Shown: in pieces, positions 15,791 to 26,170 of the stretch
Numbering within the stretch: the stretch's first letter is position 1
How the letters are laid out: every line of letters starts with the position of its first letter
Source of the DNA: Acetatifactor sp.
Lineage (GTDB): Bacteria > Bacillota > Clostridia > Lachnospirales > Lachnospiraceae
Assembly: GCA_024695935.1 (NCBI GenBank)
Contig: JAILHH010000022.1
Location: forward strand, 124,001 to 188,000
Length of the DNA stretch: 64,000 nt
Direction of reading: 5' to 3'
Notes under the pieces: generated by a model
Database searches by the model: none
The model's input: the letters and a program-made list of their open reading frames with translations, nothing else
Told to the model about the DNA's origin: nothing
Translations under genes and position numbers: made by a program

Positions 15791-18661
15791 TTAACGAAAG
15801 ACATTAAGCTCTGCTATAACAAAAGGTCTGTCGGAGTTTCTGCCCGCCTTTATCCAAATATATTTCGCATCGGTCCTTGCAAAGCGAATATCTGTCACGG
15901 AAATACTGCCCCTTCCTTTTGCCACGAGTTTGGCTTCTTCACCGTCATTCCAGACATAGACTTCATATTCATCAAGGCATGTCCACATCTCGGAACCTGA
16001 GTTTATTGATACACCCGAAACCTGCCTGGAATATCCGAGGTTCAGCAGATACGAAGTTGTATAACCATCGGACTTTGTCTGATTCTCGGCACTTCTCCAA
16101 AATGTATTAAGGTCTCCGTCTATTGCCTGTCCTTCGAGCGAGACTCCCGATATCCATGTGGGAACTCCATCTATAAGTCCCATATTCTGAGGGTGTGAGA
16201 GCCTGAGTTCATAGATAGACCACCAGGCATCATTTCTTCCCTCTGTAAGTTCAAATCTCAGGCACTTAGCTGTCTGAAGGTTATCAAATCTGATAACCGT
16301 TGTTCCTGCGTTTCCGTAAAAAGTGCCGATCTCGCTGTAACTTATTCCATTCTGACTTGCTAACACTCTAAAAGAAATTCCATTGTCGCTTCCGCAATCA
16401 AGCTCTATCTTGTCAAACAATGTAAGCGTTCCCAGGTCAATGTTTACACTGTCACCGGATTCCTGAGCTTTTCCACTTGTCCATCTGGTATTTTGATCCC
16501 CATCAAACATTTCGCTTCCCGCATCGTTCCATCCATGGATCTCAGAAACCGAAAACCATCCGCTTCTGTCAGAGTATTCCTCTATAAACCTGCCTGATGA
16601 AGCCTGTACACCCCATCCTGATTTATCCGTGATCACCTGTGATGAGAGCTGTGCCGGATCCGTGCTGTTTTGTGAATCAAAAAGAGCTATCTCTCCGATA
16701 CTCCACCATTTGTTTTTTCCTGACGTCAAAGTCAGTTTTATGTATTTTGCCTCCACTCTGCCACCAAGACTGATATTGGTAACACCCGGTGTTCCGTTTG
16801 AAATACTTCTTTCAAGCCAGTTATTTCCGTCAACAGATGTTTCAACCTTTATGCCGGCGGGATAATCATCCAAAAAATCTCTGTCGGAAAAAAGAGAGAG
16901 CTGCGACACATACCTTGTACTGTCAAAACTTAATGTAACCTGCTGCCCCGCATATTGATCACATCCGCTGAGCCACAATGTCTTTGGCAGATCATCCACT
17001 GCCTGTGCAGGCTCATATCCCGAATATGTATCCGATGCAGATATGGTCATACCGCTCTTACTCAAGGCTTTTCCGGTAGTGGGATACCATCTGTAGGTAG
17101 CAACCGTATCTCCCGGTATTACATCCGTAAACATTCCGTCCGGAGTCATTACCTGTATCTGTCTGTCGGGAGTATCCGGATCTGAATTGGTATTTTGGAC
17201 AGGGATCCTGTTAACCACCACCAGGCTTATGCTTCCGTCAGGATTTGAAAATGCAACATTCGATATATATCCATCGTTTTCTGAGCTGGCGATCCTGACT
17301 GAGCCTGCGTTTATAAACCTCGAAAACTGTCCGAAAACATAATATTTTGCATTCTTTCTGTAGCCTCCAGCGCCATCGTCTGAAAGCTGAGACAATGACC
17401 AGTGATCCGCATCATCGCTCTGAGGCTTTGACCAAAAACTCGGTCCCGGACCATAGGTATGTCCATCCATATCAAGGCTGTAATATGTGACCCAATACAA
17501 ATATGAATTTATATTGTTTCGCATATATTCCACAAGTTTATTGGCTCCCACAGTCATCTCGGTTATGTTCCAGGTTTTGTCCTTAAATACATTTTTTAAT
17601 GTATTGGGATAATACATGGGAATCCCGCCATAATTGTGAAATCCTATGCCATCCACATATTCGGAGGCTTCACTCTGTAAGAGCGGCACCGCATAATTCC
17701 AGGTTTCAAACTCATTCGCATCCATTCCCCAGATCTTAGTGGTTATGCCGTGACTAACGAATGCCTGTCCCAGGCAATTGGCAAATCGTATCTGATTTTC
17801 CGGTGTAAAGAACATACATGGATATCCGATCTTTATATCCGGCTCGTTCTGAAGAGTCACAGCATCAATATGGATTCCGTTATTTTCATATTCTTCTATA
17901 AATCTACAATAATATTCCGCCAGAACTTCATAGCAGCCTTCCTTTAGTTCGGGATCGCACTGACCGTTCTGCCAGATAATGCTCTCATTCTTTTTCATCC
18001 AGGCAGGAGCAGACCACATGGAAGCAAGGAATCTGACATGGGGATTAATGGCCAGAATATCCTGTAATGTGGAAATGATCCCGGCATCCGCATCCCGTCC
18101 GATGGAAAAACCCGACAGGTCCATGTCGACGTCACCAATTCCGTCCCCATTTATGTCTTCGTCCGGAGTATCATCATATGTCCAATAACCGCTTCCCGCA
18201 TTTTCCCCGTAAGGCCCGTAATCCCCTGCCTCAATGGCATCAGGTGTAAAATCGCTGCAGCCGATGCTGAGTCTCATCCAGTTGTATCCGTTTCCTTCAT
18301 CCGCATCCACCAGGTCTGTGAGAGCATCTTCATAATCAGAGTCGCTGAGCTTATTTAAATGATATATGGACGCACCGTCCAAAGACCCTCCGAAACCCTG
18401 CCAGGTCTGATATGTGACGGAAGGATCCACCACAATTGGAGCTGCACCGTCACCGGGCGACTGAAAAGATTCCTGAAAATACAGGTTTTTTTCATCTGTC
18501 AGATTGCTCAGTGTATACTGCAGATCCAGATCATTATACGAACTGTAAAATACTTCAATATCCGGCCTTCCCGCCATGTTTGCGGCTTTTGTCTCAGTTC
18601 CCATCATAAAAGACATGCCCAAAGCCAATGTAACCAATATTGCTATACCTTTTTTATACAT
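15791..18661 (-). CDS. Secreted GH30 glycosidase with three discoidin (F5/8C) domains
   Basis: This 956-residue protein has an N-terminal signal peptide (residues about 1-27, ending T-K-A-A-N). A GH30 catalytic barrel follows: G-F-G-G-S-L near residue 91, acid/base Glu273 in L-Q-N-E-P-D, and nucleophile Glu368 in I-T-E-M-T. After the beta domain come three F5/8-type C (CBM32-like) domains at about 535-650, 665-795 and 800-956, each with a D-G-D-x-N-T-x-W or similar ligand loop. GH30 members act on beta-glucans, beta-xylans, beta-galactans or beta-1,6-linkages; in a rhamnose/galactan locus a pectin side-chain target is plausible. GGGGG lies 7 bases before the ATG. It is followed by the AraC gene. 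Confidence 0.88.
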   Translation of the reverse strand: MYKKGIAILVTLALGMSFMMGTETKAANMAGRPDIEVFYSSYNDLDLQYTLSNLTDEKNLYFQESFQSPGDGAAPIVVDPSVTYQTWQGFGGSLDGASIYHLNKLSDSDYEDALTDLVDADEGNGYNWMRLSIGCSDFTPDAIEAGDYGPYGENAGSGYWTYDDTPDEDINGDGIGDVDMDLSGFSIGRDADAGIISTLQDILAINPHVRFLASMWSAPAWMKKNESIIWQNGQCDPELKEGCYEVLAEYYCRFIEEYENNGIHIDAVTLQNEPDIKIGYPCMFFTPENQIRFANCLGQAFVSHGITTKIWGMDANEFETWNYAVPLLQSEASEYVDGIGFHNYGGIPMYYPNTLKNVFKDKTWNITEMTVGANKLVEYMRNNINSYLYWVTYYSLDMDGHTYGPGPSFWSKPQSDDADHWSLSQLSDDGAGGYRKNAKYYVFGQFSRFINAGSVRIASSENDGYISNVAFSNPDGSISLVVVNRIPVQNTNSDPDTPDRQIQVMTPDGMFTDVIPGDTVATYRWYPTTGKALSKSGMTISASDTYSGYEPAQAVDDLPKTLWLSGCDQYAGQQVTLSFDSTRYVSQLSLFSDRDFLDDYPAGIKVETSVDGNNWLERSISNGTPGVTNISLGGRVEAKYIKLTLTSGKNKWWSIGEIALFDSQNSTDPAQLSSQVITDKSGWGVQASSGRFIEEYSDRSGWFSVSEIHGWNDAGSEMFDGDQNTRWTSGKAQESGDSVNIDLGTLTLFDKIELDCGSDNGISFRVLASQNGISYSEIGTFYGNAGTTVIRFDNLQTAKCLRFELTEGRNDAWWSIYELRLSHPQNMGLIDGVPTWISGVSLEGQAIDGDLNTFWRSAENQTKSDGYTTSYLLNLGYSRQVSGVSINSGSEMWTCLDEYEVYVWNDGEEAKLVAKGRGSISVTDIRFARTDAKYIWIKAGRNSDRPFVIAELNVFR

Positions 18662-18691
18662 TTCATTACCCCCAAATGCTTTTAAATCAAC

Positions 18692-19714
18692 CTATTTTTC
18701 CCACCATTTTTTAGGTCCCTTATCAACAGGGTACCTGTCAAGGCTCCACTCATCTTCCCATTCCACGTATGCTCTGTCCCCTGCAAAACGTATGGGAAGC
18801 CAGATATATCCTGCCTCGCTGGTCTCTGCCTCGGGATGTCCGTCTATCTTAGTGGTCTTTGCCATCCAACGGTCACCGATGGCAATATAGAGGCCATATC
18901 TGGTCGGATGCTTGAACACGCAGCTGAACTGACAGTCAAAGCTGGTATGCTTTACATCATCCTTGCAAAATTCCCCCTGCACATCATAGGGTCCGTGCAT
19001 GAGCTTTGCCATTGCAACTTCCGTAGGATTAGGCGCATAACCTGTGGTCCCCGAAGAGATCAGATAATATTTGTCCTCTTTTTTGAAAAAGCAGGGTGCC
19101 TCCCTGGCTTCAGGCGGCTGAACGTGAGGGAAATGAGAGGAATAATATCCTGTCACATCCAGGTAATCATCCGTAAGATCTGCGATAACCACCTCAGTGT
19201 GAACTCTGTCTGCGATAAAATATCCTTTACCGTCTCTCTCATCCACCCACAGATCAAAATCACCCATCTCCATTCCAAGAGGTCTGATGGTCTTTACCAT
19301 GGTAAAGGGTTTTGTGATATCATCGGAAACAGCAATTCCCATGTACTGTTTCATCCAGTTTGTGGGCTCCTCGGTACTTCCTGCAAATTTTACCCACATC
19401 ACAAACTGCTTTGTTCTTTCGTTGTAGATAATATGGGGTCTGTCCATGATCCTCTCGGGATGCATCGGATCCGAAAAATCCTTTGCAGGTTCCAGGATTA
19501 TCCCCTCTCTTTTCCAGTTATAAAGGTCTTTTGAAGAATAAAGGCATACGCCCCAGTGCCAGTTTTTTCCTCCGGCTACGTACTTTTCCTTGTTTTCTCC
19601 GTACCAATAATAAGTTCCTTCGTGATATAAAACGGATCCGCCATGAGCCTGGATCAGATTTCCATCTGTATCCCTCCAGGGCTGTCCGGGTTTAAAAGAA
19701 TTATTCTTTTCCAT
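18692..19714 (-). CDS. GH43-like glycosidase, exo-beta-1,3-galactanase type
   Basis: This cytoplasmic protein of 340 residues has a five-blade beta-propeller sequence pattern. W-R-D-T-D-G...A-H-G-G-S-V-L...Y-Y-W-Y-G-E-N at the N-terminus is typical of the GH43 galactanase-like subfamilies. In that subgroup the usual N-terminal catalytic Asp of GH43 is not conserved, and none stands in the expected D-P context here. Acidic candidates occur at R-P-H-I, D-F-D-L-W-V and E-A-R-E-A-P. The start ATG at 19714 follows GGAGG by 8 bases and overlaps the end of the response-regulator gene by 14 bases. It lacks a signal peptide, so it acts on imported oligosaccharides. Confidence 0.75.
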   Translation of the reverse strand: MEKNNSFKPGQPWRDTDGNLIQAHGGSVLYHEGTYYWYGENKEKYVAGGKNWHWGVCLYSSKDLYNWKREGIILEPAKDFSDPMHPERIMDRPHIIYNERTKQFVMWVKFAGSTEEPTNWMKQYMGIAVSDDITKPFTMVKTIRPLGMEMGDFDLWVDERDGKGYFIADRVHTEVVIADLTDDYLDVTGYYSSHFPHVQPPEAREAPCFFKKEDKYYLISSGTTGYAPNPTEVAMAKLMHGPYDVQGEFCKDDVKHTSFDCQFSCVFKHPTRYGLYIAIGDRWMAKTTKIDGHPEAETSEAGYIWLPIRFAGDRAYVEWEDEWSLDRYPVDKGPKKWWEK

Positions 19715-21239
19715 CTGATAGTCCTCCAATATGCTGATTGCCTGTGCCTCTTTTTGCCTTTCTGTATTCCGACGGTGTCAGGCCTGTAATCGTCTTAAAA
19801 ATCCTGCTAAAATAATACGGGTCGCTATAACCCACCGAAAGTGCCACTTCCTTGACACTTACTTCATCACTTTGTTTCAGCATCTGTTTTGCATTCTCGA
19901 TGCGCCTCTGTATCACATACTCGCTTGGCGACTGCGCATATACTTTTTTAAACAGATAACTAAAATATGTATAATTAAATCCAAATTTTTCCGCCACTTC
20001 CTGGATCACTATCTTTTCCGTATAATGCTCCGAAAGATATGCCGCAATGGCATCCAATATGGCATGGCAGCTTTTGTCATTAAGTTTAAATTCGACCTTG
20101 TCCGAATCCTCTTCAAACAGCGCCTCAAATCCTTTTTCCACATCCTCATAGGATGAGGCCTCCTCCATTATCAGGCCGGCATAATATTCCGCTTCTGCAG
20201 AGATTCCGGGGTCATTACATTCTCTGAGGATATGCTTAAGCATTTTCTGTAGACTTTTTTGTGTAGCACTCCCTGCCTTACAACGCTCCAAAAGCTGCCT
20301 CATAAAACTTACCGCTTCCTTTACGTTGTTTTCCGAAAGTTTCCCACAGAGTATCCTGATCTCTTCATCACCCACATAGACCTGCGTGGGAATGTCGTCT
20401 TTTGAAAAAAGCATGCGTGATGACAGAAAGACCGCTCCGTCTCTTAAAATCTGCTCCGATCCCGTTATGGCCTTTTTAAAATCTGCCGGAGGTATTTCAT
20501 CTCCACCGAAAACAAGGGTAAGGTTTCCTGCTCCTGATTCCTTTTCACATTTTTCAAAAAAGGATCTCATCTTTGCATGATCCGGCTTGTCCTCGTTTTC
20601 AAAGATCAGATATCCCTCGTTTAAATACCTGCTTTCCACAAAGAATACCTTTTCCTCGAAGTACTCTTTTGTAATCTTTTCAATACGTGAGAACGCTTCG
20701 TCATCCGCCTGTTCCACTCCCATTTTGCGTAGAAAACTTACCATTCCGACGCATATATGCCAAAGGGTATATTTCATGCTGTTTGCTTCAAGGGCATCGT
20801 CGTTTGGCACATATTCGGAATACACGGCAGACTCGATCCGCTCCAGTTTTTCCTTGTACTTTTTTATCTTAAGATCACTTGCTGTCTTTACCAAAAACTG
20901 TTTAAAATCCAAGGGGTTTATGGGTTTAACCAGGTATTCAAGCACATCCAGAGCAATGGCTTTTTTGGCATATTCAAATTCACGGTATCCGCTTAAGATC
21001 ACAAAGGGCACGTCGTTATTTTCTCTTCTGCATATCTCTATCAGCTGAAGTCCGCTCATGATGGGCATAGTTATATCCGCAAATACTATGTCCGGCTTGA
21101 GATCCCGTATAAGCTGTAAGCCTGTGAGGCCGTCATCTGCCGTACCTGCAACCTCTATGCCGCTGTCCGAACGCTCGATCATGGTTTTCAAACTTCGTAT
21201 GATTAAGGATTCATCATCCACGATCACTGCCCTAAGCAT
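19701..21239 (-). CDS. YesN-type response regulator with AraC DNA-binding domain
   Basis: This 512-residue protein has a receiver domain (acidic pair Asp8/Asp9, phosphoacceptor Asp55 in F-A-D-I-T-M-P, Lys in V-K-P-I-N-P near 105), a long middle region of about 250 residues, and a C-terminal AraC-type double HTH (F-N-Y-T-Y-F-S-Y-L-F-K-K-V, then V-G-Y-S-D-P-Y-Y-F-S-R-I-F). This is the YesN family. It is the partner of the sensor kinase encoded directly upstream. Such pairs switch on adjacent CUT1 ABC transporters and GH genes. The GGAGGAGCAAGGG leader is strong. Confidence 0.92.
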   Translation of the reverse strand: MLRAVIVDDESLIIRSLKTMIERSDSGIEVAGTADDGLTGLQLIRDLKPDIVFADITMPIMSGLQLIEICRRENNDVPFVILSGYREFEYAKKAIALDVLEYLVKPINPLDFKQFLVKTASDLKIKKYKEKLERIESAVYSEYVPNDDALEANSMKYTLWHICVGMVSFLRKMGVEQADDEAFSRIEKITKEYFEEKVFFVESRYLNEGYLIFENEDKPDHAKMRSFFEKCEKESGAGNLTLVFGGDEIPPADFKKAITGSEQILRDGAVFLSSRMLFSKDDIPTQVYVGDEEIRILCGKLSENNVKEAVSFMRQLLERCKAGSATQKSLQKMLKHILRECNDPGISAEAEYYAGLIMEEASSYEDVEKGFEALFEEDSDKVEFKLNDKSCHAILDAIAAYLSEHYTEKIVIQEVAEKFGFNYTYFSYLFKKVYAQSPSEYVIQRRIENAKQMLKQSDEVSVKEVALSVGYSDPYYFSRIFKTITGLTPSEYRKAKRGTGNQHIGGLSDGKE

Positions 21240-21256
21240 CCCTTGCTCCTCCTTTT

Positions 21257-23047
21257 TTAGTCATACCTGACCACAATGCTCACAAATGCGCCGCCGTATT
21301 CTTTGTCCCTCTGTATCTCAAAAGTCAATGCGTCCGTGTATTGTAATTTCAGACGAATATAAAGATTTAATATGGCGCTGTCTCCGGTCTTTAACTGTTC
21401 GTATCCGCTTCGACTCTTTATCACATTGTCGATGACGGATATCTCTTCGGATATTTTTTCCACTGTCTTTTTGTCAAAGCCGCAGCCGTTATCACGGATA
21501 AAGAAGTGCCATCCGCCCTCATCACATCCGCAGTCTATAATGAGATGATATGGTGCAAATGCCCCTTTGAATCCATGGGTAAAACAGTTTTCCACAAGAG
21601 GCTGAAGCGATACTTTTGTAATGGATATGGTTTCCAGCGGTCCGCTTAAATCTATCCTGCTGTGGAGTTTGTCCTCATAGCGCCACTTCATAAAATCTAT
21701 GTACAGTGCGATATGTTTTAATTCGTCAGCCAAAGTGGTCGTCGTATTCTCCGAGCTGGTGTATCTGAACAGTTCGCCCAGCTGATGACACATAACAGGG
21801 ATCTTTTCACTGTTTTCCTCGATCCCCACGGCACTTATGGCAGAGAGTGAATTAAAAAGATAATGGGGATCCGTCTGCGCCTGTAGAGCATTGATCCTAA
21901 GGCCAAGTTCCGCCTGTTTAGCCAAAAGCAGTTCGTTGGAGGTCCTGTTTACTTCACGTAACAGGCTCTCAAAAGCATCCTGCAGCATTTCGATCTCTCT
22001 TACCCCTGTGTGACTGAAATTTATCTCATCCTGGCCGGGCACTATTTCTTCCACTTCTTTTGACAGACGTACAATTATACGTATCATTCCTCTGGTTGCC
22101 ACAAACATGCTCGCCAGTATCAGCATCATGATGGGCAGGGTAAAGAGTACCGTAAGCCTTATAGTGTCACTTCTGCTCTGTCCGAGCACGCTTTCTTCAT
22201 CAAGCACAAAGACAAACCACCCTGTGTCCCCCACAGGTTGAGTGGTAGCAATACAGTTTTCAGAAAGCCACTGTACAGGTTCCATCACCTTTGGTGTGTC
22301 CGACTCCGTAAACTTTAAGAGGCTTTCCGCCTGTTTTTCCGATACACCGCTTTTGGGATAGATCACTTCACCATCCGAGGATATGATCAGCACAGTCATT
22401 GTATCCGGCAGATTGTCCTCACATATTTCCTCGATAGTCCTGTACTTTACCTGTACCTCGATGGTTCCCACATTTATGAATTTATAGTTTGTGGCCTCAA
22501 AAGGGCGCACCACAGACAGTACCTCTCTGTCCGTCATCCTATCCCATTTGTCCGTGTGAAAACCCAGAAATCTGCTGGTCCTGTCTTTTGAAATATCCCA
22601 CATCTCATTTTGTGAAAGTTCCATAATGTATTCTGTCGTAGGATTATCCCGCATCCCGACATAAGAGCTGTCATTGAAAATATTAATACCTGCAATGTGG
22701 GGACGGGCTGCCGAAAACATCCAGATAATATCGCAGGCTTCCCTCCGGGCCTCGATGTTGTAAAAATAGTTTTCATCTTTGTATTCTTCACCCGAGGCTT
22801 CCACAAACATCTTCTGCAAAACAGAACTGGACTGCAGCTGTATAGCCACAGATTCCAGTTCAGTCATGATTGAGTCCACTCTGGAAGCAATATTTGCAGC
22901 TTTCTCAACATAATATTTTTCTGTGCTCTCATTTTGCTCATGCTGAAGATAACTGATGCAGGCGACCACCATCACGCCTATGATGAACAGACAGCTGAGC
23001 AAAATACTTAAATACATTTTCCAACGGATCCCACGCAGAACTTTCAT
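21257..23047 (-). CDS. YesM-type sensor histidine kinase
   Basis: This membrane kinase of about 596 residues has TM1 near residues 12-32, an extracellular Cache-like sensor of about 250 residues, TM2 near 285-310, a HAMP-like linker, the His_kinase box Q-T-D-P-H-Y-L-F-N with the phospho-acceptor His at about residue 390, and a HATPase domain with V-E-N-C-F-T-H-G-F-K and D-N-G-C-G-F. The ATG at 23047 follows AAGGTG; a GTG 6 bases upstream is an alternative. It lies between the ABC permease genes and the YesN-type regulator. It probably senses an extracellular sugar, perhaps through the adjacent binding protein. Confidence 0.92.
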   Translation of the reverse strand: MKVLRGIRWKMYLSILLSCLFIIGVMVVACISYLQHEQNESTEKYYVEKAANIASRVDSIMTELESVAIQLQSSSVLQKMFVEASGEEYKDENYFYNIEARREACDIIWMFSAARPHIAGINIFNDSSYVGMRDNPTTEYIMELSQNEMWDISKDRTSRFLGFHTDKWDRMTDREVLSVVRPFEATNYKFINVGTIEVQVKYRTIEEICEDNLPDTMTVLIISSDGEVIYPKSGVSEKQAESLLKFTESDTPKVMEPVQWLSENCIATTQPVGDTGWFVFVLDEESVLGQSRSDTIRLTVLFTLPIMMLILASMFVATRGMIRIIVRLSKEVEEIVPGQDEINFSHTGVREIEMLQDAFESLLREVNRTSNELLLAKQAELGLRINALQAQTDPHYLFNSLSAISAVGIEENSEKIPVMCHQLGELFRYTSSENTTTTLADELKHIALYIDFMKWRYEDKLHSRIDLSGPLETISITKVSLQPLVENCFTHGFKGAFAPYHLIIDCGCDEGGWHFFIRDNGCGFDKKTVEKISEEISVIDNVIKSRSGYEQLKTGDSAILNLYIRLKLQYTDALTFEIQRDKEYGGAFVSIVVRYD

Positions 23048-23056
23048 TATCACACC

Positions 23057-23869
23057 TTATCCCTTTACTGCGCCGGCTGTCATGCCTGCGATTATATATT
23101 TCTGGCAGACAAGATACAGTACAAGCAGCGGCAACACAGTCATTACGATATCTGCAAACACCAGATTCCATGAAGATCCGTAGGTACCATAGAAATTGTA
23201 CACGGTAAGCGGGAGATTCCACTTGGCTGTATTTGAAAAATACAGCGGTACCTGAATGTCATTCCAGCATCCCACAAAATTAAAGATAAAGAGCGTGATG
23301 GTAATGGGTTTAAGGAGGGGAAATATGATCTCAAATACCATCTTAAGTGGGGGACAACCGTCCAAAAATGCAGCTTCGTCCAATTCTCTGGGAATGGTTT
23401 TCACGAATCCGGTATATAAAAATATAGACATGGGAAGTCCGTATGTAGCCGATACCAGGATCAGTCCCATATATGTATTGAACAATTTTAAGGTGTCAAG
23501 TATCAGGTAAGTCGGGACAAAAGCCACCGGAATGACCAGTCCGCACAAAAATGTATAATATGCACCCTTTGCCCATTTGCTTGTGGACCTGGATATCACA
23601 AATGCGGCGATGGAAGAAAATGCAAGCACGATCAGAACCGAACCGCCGGAAACGATCAGACCGTTAAAAAAAGCTCTTAATACACTTCCCGCTTTGATAA
23701 CGGTCTCGTAATTATCCCATCTCCACACACTTGGAAGGCCCAGTGCAAAAAACCTGGCGTCTTTTTTCTCCTTTACGGAATTGATAAACACCATCCACAG
23801 GGGTGTGACGAATACCAAAGTAAGGAAGACAGTCGTGACATAATAAACAGTTTTTTTGATCACTTTCAT
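23057..23869 (-). CDS. CUT1 carbohydrate ABC transporter permease (MalG-like)
   Basis: This permease of 270 residues has six predicted membrane helices and the conserved EAA loop E-L-D-E-A-A-F-L-D-G-C-P near residue 170, which contacts the ATPase. The start ATG overlaps the stop of the upstream permease gene (TGATG). No ATP-binding subunit is encoded in the cluster. This is usual for CUT1 systems that share a common MsmX/MsmK-type ATPase encoded elsewhere, as in the YesOPQ and RhiLFG rhamnogalacturonan importers of other Firmicutes. Confidence 0.92.
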   Translation of the reverse strand: MKVIKKTVYYVTTVFLTLVFVTPLWMVFINSVKEKKDARFFALGLPSVWRWDNYETVIKAGSVLRAFFNGLIVSGGSVLIVLAFSSIAAFVISRSTSKWAKGAYYTFLCGLVIPVAFVPTYLILDTLKLFNTYMGLILVSATYGLPMSIFLYTGFVKTIPRELDEAAFLDGCPPLKMVFEIIFPLLKPITITLFIFNFVGCWNDIQVPLYFSNTAKWNLPLTVYNFYGTYGSSWNLVFADIVMTVLPLLVLYLVCQKYIIAGMTAGAVKG

Positions 23870-24750
23870 CACATCTCCACCTCCTTCTTACGCATGATGA
23901 TTACAACTGTGAAGGTGAGAACGGATATCAACAGTGTCATAAAAAGACCAACCGCACTGGAATAACCCAGATATCCGTTTCCGAAACTCTTGTAAAGGAA
24001 TGTGGAGAGAACTTGTGTCGAATCCGCAGGCCCGCCGTTGGTGGTTCCATAGATCTGAGCAAAAACTTTGATTCCGGATATGATCGAAAGCATCACGGAT
24101 ACGGTGAGGGACTGTACCATGAGGGGGATCGTCACCTTAAAGACTCTCTGCCAATAGCCGGCTCCGTCTATTTTTGAAGCCTCGTAATACTCCGCCGGCA
24201 CACTTTCCATTCCCGCCAGGCAGATGCACATGGTATATCCCACCTGCTGCCACAATTCCATGACGCAAACGGCATTTAAGGCAACCCCCTTGGTGTGGAG
24301 CCAGTCCACACCAAGTTTTCCAAGGCCAACAGCCGAGAGGAGGTTATTTAACAAACCGTTCGTAGGATTGTATATCGATACGAAGATAATGGCTACTACA
24401 AGAGAGGATATTGTGATTGGCAGAAAAAAAGCAGCTCTTAAAAAATGCTTATATCTGCCCTCTCCCTGTACGAGCAGCGCCATCAAAAATCCCAGGATAT
24501 TTTTCCCAAGCACCGTTACCACAGAAAAATAAAATGTGTTTTTTACACATATCCAGAAATTCTTTTCCGAAAAAAGTCTCTTGAAATTGTCAAGTCCGTT
24601 CCACCTGGGTTCGTCAAAATAAAACAGGGACCAGTCAGTGAAACCCATGACAAAACTTGCCAGATTGGGAATGATAAAAAAGACCAAAAACAGCAGGAAT
24701 GCGGGCAAAACAAGCCATTTGGTATAGTATTTGTTTTCCAGCTTATTCAT
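23869..24750 (-). CDS. CUT1 carbohydrate ABC transporter permease (MalF-like)
   Basis: This permease of 293 residues has six membrane helices and an EAA loop reading E-A-S-K-I-D-G-A-G-Y-W-Q near residue 190. The start at 24750 is preferred: it lies 18 bases after the binding-protein stop and has GGGAG upstream, whereas a longer frame would overlap the binding-protein gene. It pairs with the MalG-like permease directly downstream. Substrate is unproven; the locus suggests rhamnose- or galactose-containing oligosaccharides. Confidence 0.92.
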   Translation of the reverse strand: MNKLENKYYTKWLVLPAFLLFLVFFIIPNLASFVMGFTDWSLFYFDEPRWNGLDNFKRLFSEKNFWICVKNTFYFSVVTVLGKNILGFLMALLVQGEGRYKHFLRAAFFLPITISSLVVAIIFVSIYNPTNGLLNNLLSAVGLGKLGVDWLHTKGVALNAVCVMELWQQVGYTMCICLAGMESVPAEYYEASKIDGAGYWQRVFKVTIPLMVQSLTVSVMLSIISGIKVFAQIYGTTNGGPADSTQVLSTFLYKSFGNGYLGYSSAVGLFMTLLISVLTFTVVIIMRKKEVEM

Positions 24751-24767
24751 TTTTATACAACTCCCGT

Positions 24768-26132
24768 TTAGAATCCTTCCATTCTGAGAGCTGCCGCATC
24801 GGCATAGTACGCTTTGTACCACTCAGAAAGTGTATCCTCCACTGAGATACCGGAGAACATACCCTGGATCCTCTCACTGAACGCACCGTAGAAATTGCTG
24901 AGAGCGGGCTCACCGTCATAAAGTGCATTGTTGAACTCACGAAGTGAAGGCCATGTCTTTGCATACTCTCTCATCTCGCGGTTAAATGCATTGGCATTAA
25001 GCTCTACGGTAAGATCCTTATAGGGAGCACTTCCGGGGATCAGGTCATAGTAAACCTTTAAACCATCCTCGGAAACCATCTTGTTGACAAATGCTTTTGC
25101 AAGATCTAAATTCTCGCTGTTTCCGACTATAGACAGGTAATTTGTAGCTGTACCAAAGAGAACATATCCATCCTCTTCATTGTCCCAAAGAGGGATATAC
25201 ATCATTCCAAGATCGCCGATCTTGTCAGGATAAAACTCATTGAGAGAACTGTAAGCGCTGTCAAGCTGTGCATAGAATGCGCACTCACCGTTTGCAAGGG
25301 CGTCAAAAGCCATATCGTTTGTGGCTGACATATAGTCCTCATTGATATAGCCTAAATCCTTTAATGAGATAGCATTCTCAAAAAGCTTTACAAGCTCGGG
25401 GATCTCTGCAGGCTTTACCTGATTTGTAGTAAGTTTATGGATAAGCTCGGGATTTCCGTCAAATACGGAAGTCATGCTGCAAAGAAGAAGGATCTGTGCG
25501 GTCCATGTCTCCTGATTTGAGATATATACGGGAGTCTTTCCTGACCCTTTTATAAGTTCACAGGCAGCGATAAACTCTTCATAATTGCGGATAGGAAGAG
25601 ATACACCTGCCTCCTCAAGTACTTTTTTATTGTAAATAAATCCCATGTTTGACTCGCCGCCAAGGGGAGCTTTTAATACTGATCCGTCGGAGCCCACACA
25701 AAGGGGATATGTGGTGTCAGTGATCTTTCCTACCCACTCTCCGTCCAGGGAAGCCAGATCTTTTTCCGAGATATCTGTCAGTCCGAAGTTGTGAAGGATG
25801 ATATCGCCACCGTTTCCGGTTGCCAGTTTGGTATTTGTAACAGTGAGCATCTGATCATCGGGGATAACTTCAAATTCAAGAGTGATACCCATGCCCTCGG
25901 CAACTGTTTCAAGCGCCTGTGTGATCATACCTGCACCGTAATCACCGGAACTCATCATAACTGAGAGTTTTCCGCCATCCGCAAGGGGAGTTTCCTCGGA
26001 TTCCACCGATTCCTCTGCTGCATTTTCCGTTACTTCCAAATCCTCTGCCCCGGTCTCTGCCTTTTCTCCGCAGCCTGTTAACAAGGACAATGTCATGACC
26101 CCTGCAAGGATCATAGCTAATTTCTTTTTCAT
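24768..26132 (-). CDS. Sugar-binding lipoprotein of the ABC transporter (SBP family 1)
   Basis: This protein of 454 residues has a lipoprotein signal (L-S-L-L-T-G-C-G, lipid Cys near residue 21), an acidic linker and a type 1 extracellular solute-binding fold of the size normal for oligosaccharide-binding proteins. The ATG at 26132 is preceded by GAGAGG with a 6-base gap. It is the first gene of the ABC/two-component/GH operon and the likely specificity component. The C-terminal 40 residues (S-E-R-I-Q-G-M-F-S-G) are typical of this family. Confidence 0.92.
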   Translation of the reverse strand: MKKKLAMILAGVMTLSLLTGCGEKAETGAEDLEVTENAAEESVESEETPLADGGKLSVMMSSGDYGAGMITQALETVAEGMGITLEFEVIPDDQMLTVTNTKLATGNGGDIILHNFGLTDISEKDLASLDGEWVGKITDTTYPLCVGSDGSVLKAPLGGESNMGFIYNKKVLEEAGVSLPIRNYEEFIAACELIKGSGKTPVYISNQETWTAQILLLCSMTSVFDGNPELIHKLTTNQVKPAEIPELVKLFENAISLKDLGYINEDYMSATNDMAFDALANGECAFYAQLDSAYSSLNEFYPDKIGDLGMMYIPLWDNEEDGYVLFGTATNYLSIVGNSENLDLAKAFVNKMVSEDGLKVYYDLIPGSAPYKDLTVELNANAFNREMREYAKTWPSLREFNNALYDGEPALSNFYGAFSERIQGMFSGISVEDTLSEWYKAYYADAAALRMEGF

Positions 26133-26170
26133 TATTTCCTCTCTTTCCACCGCTTTTGCAGTTAATGAAA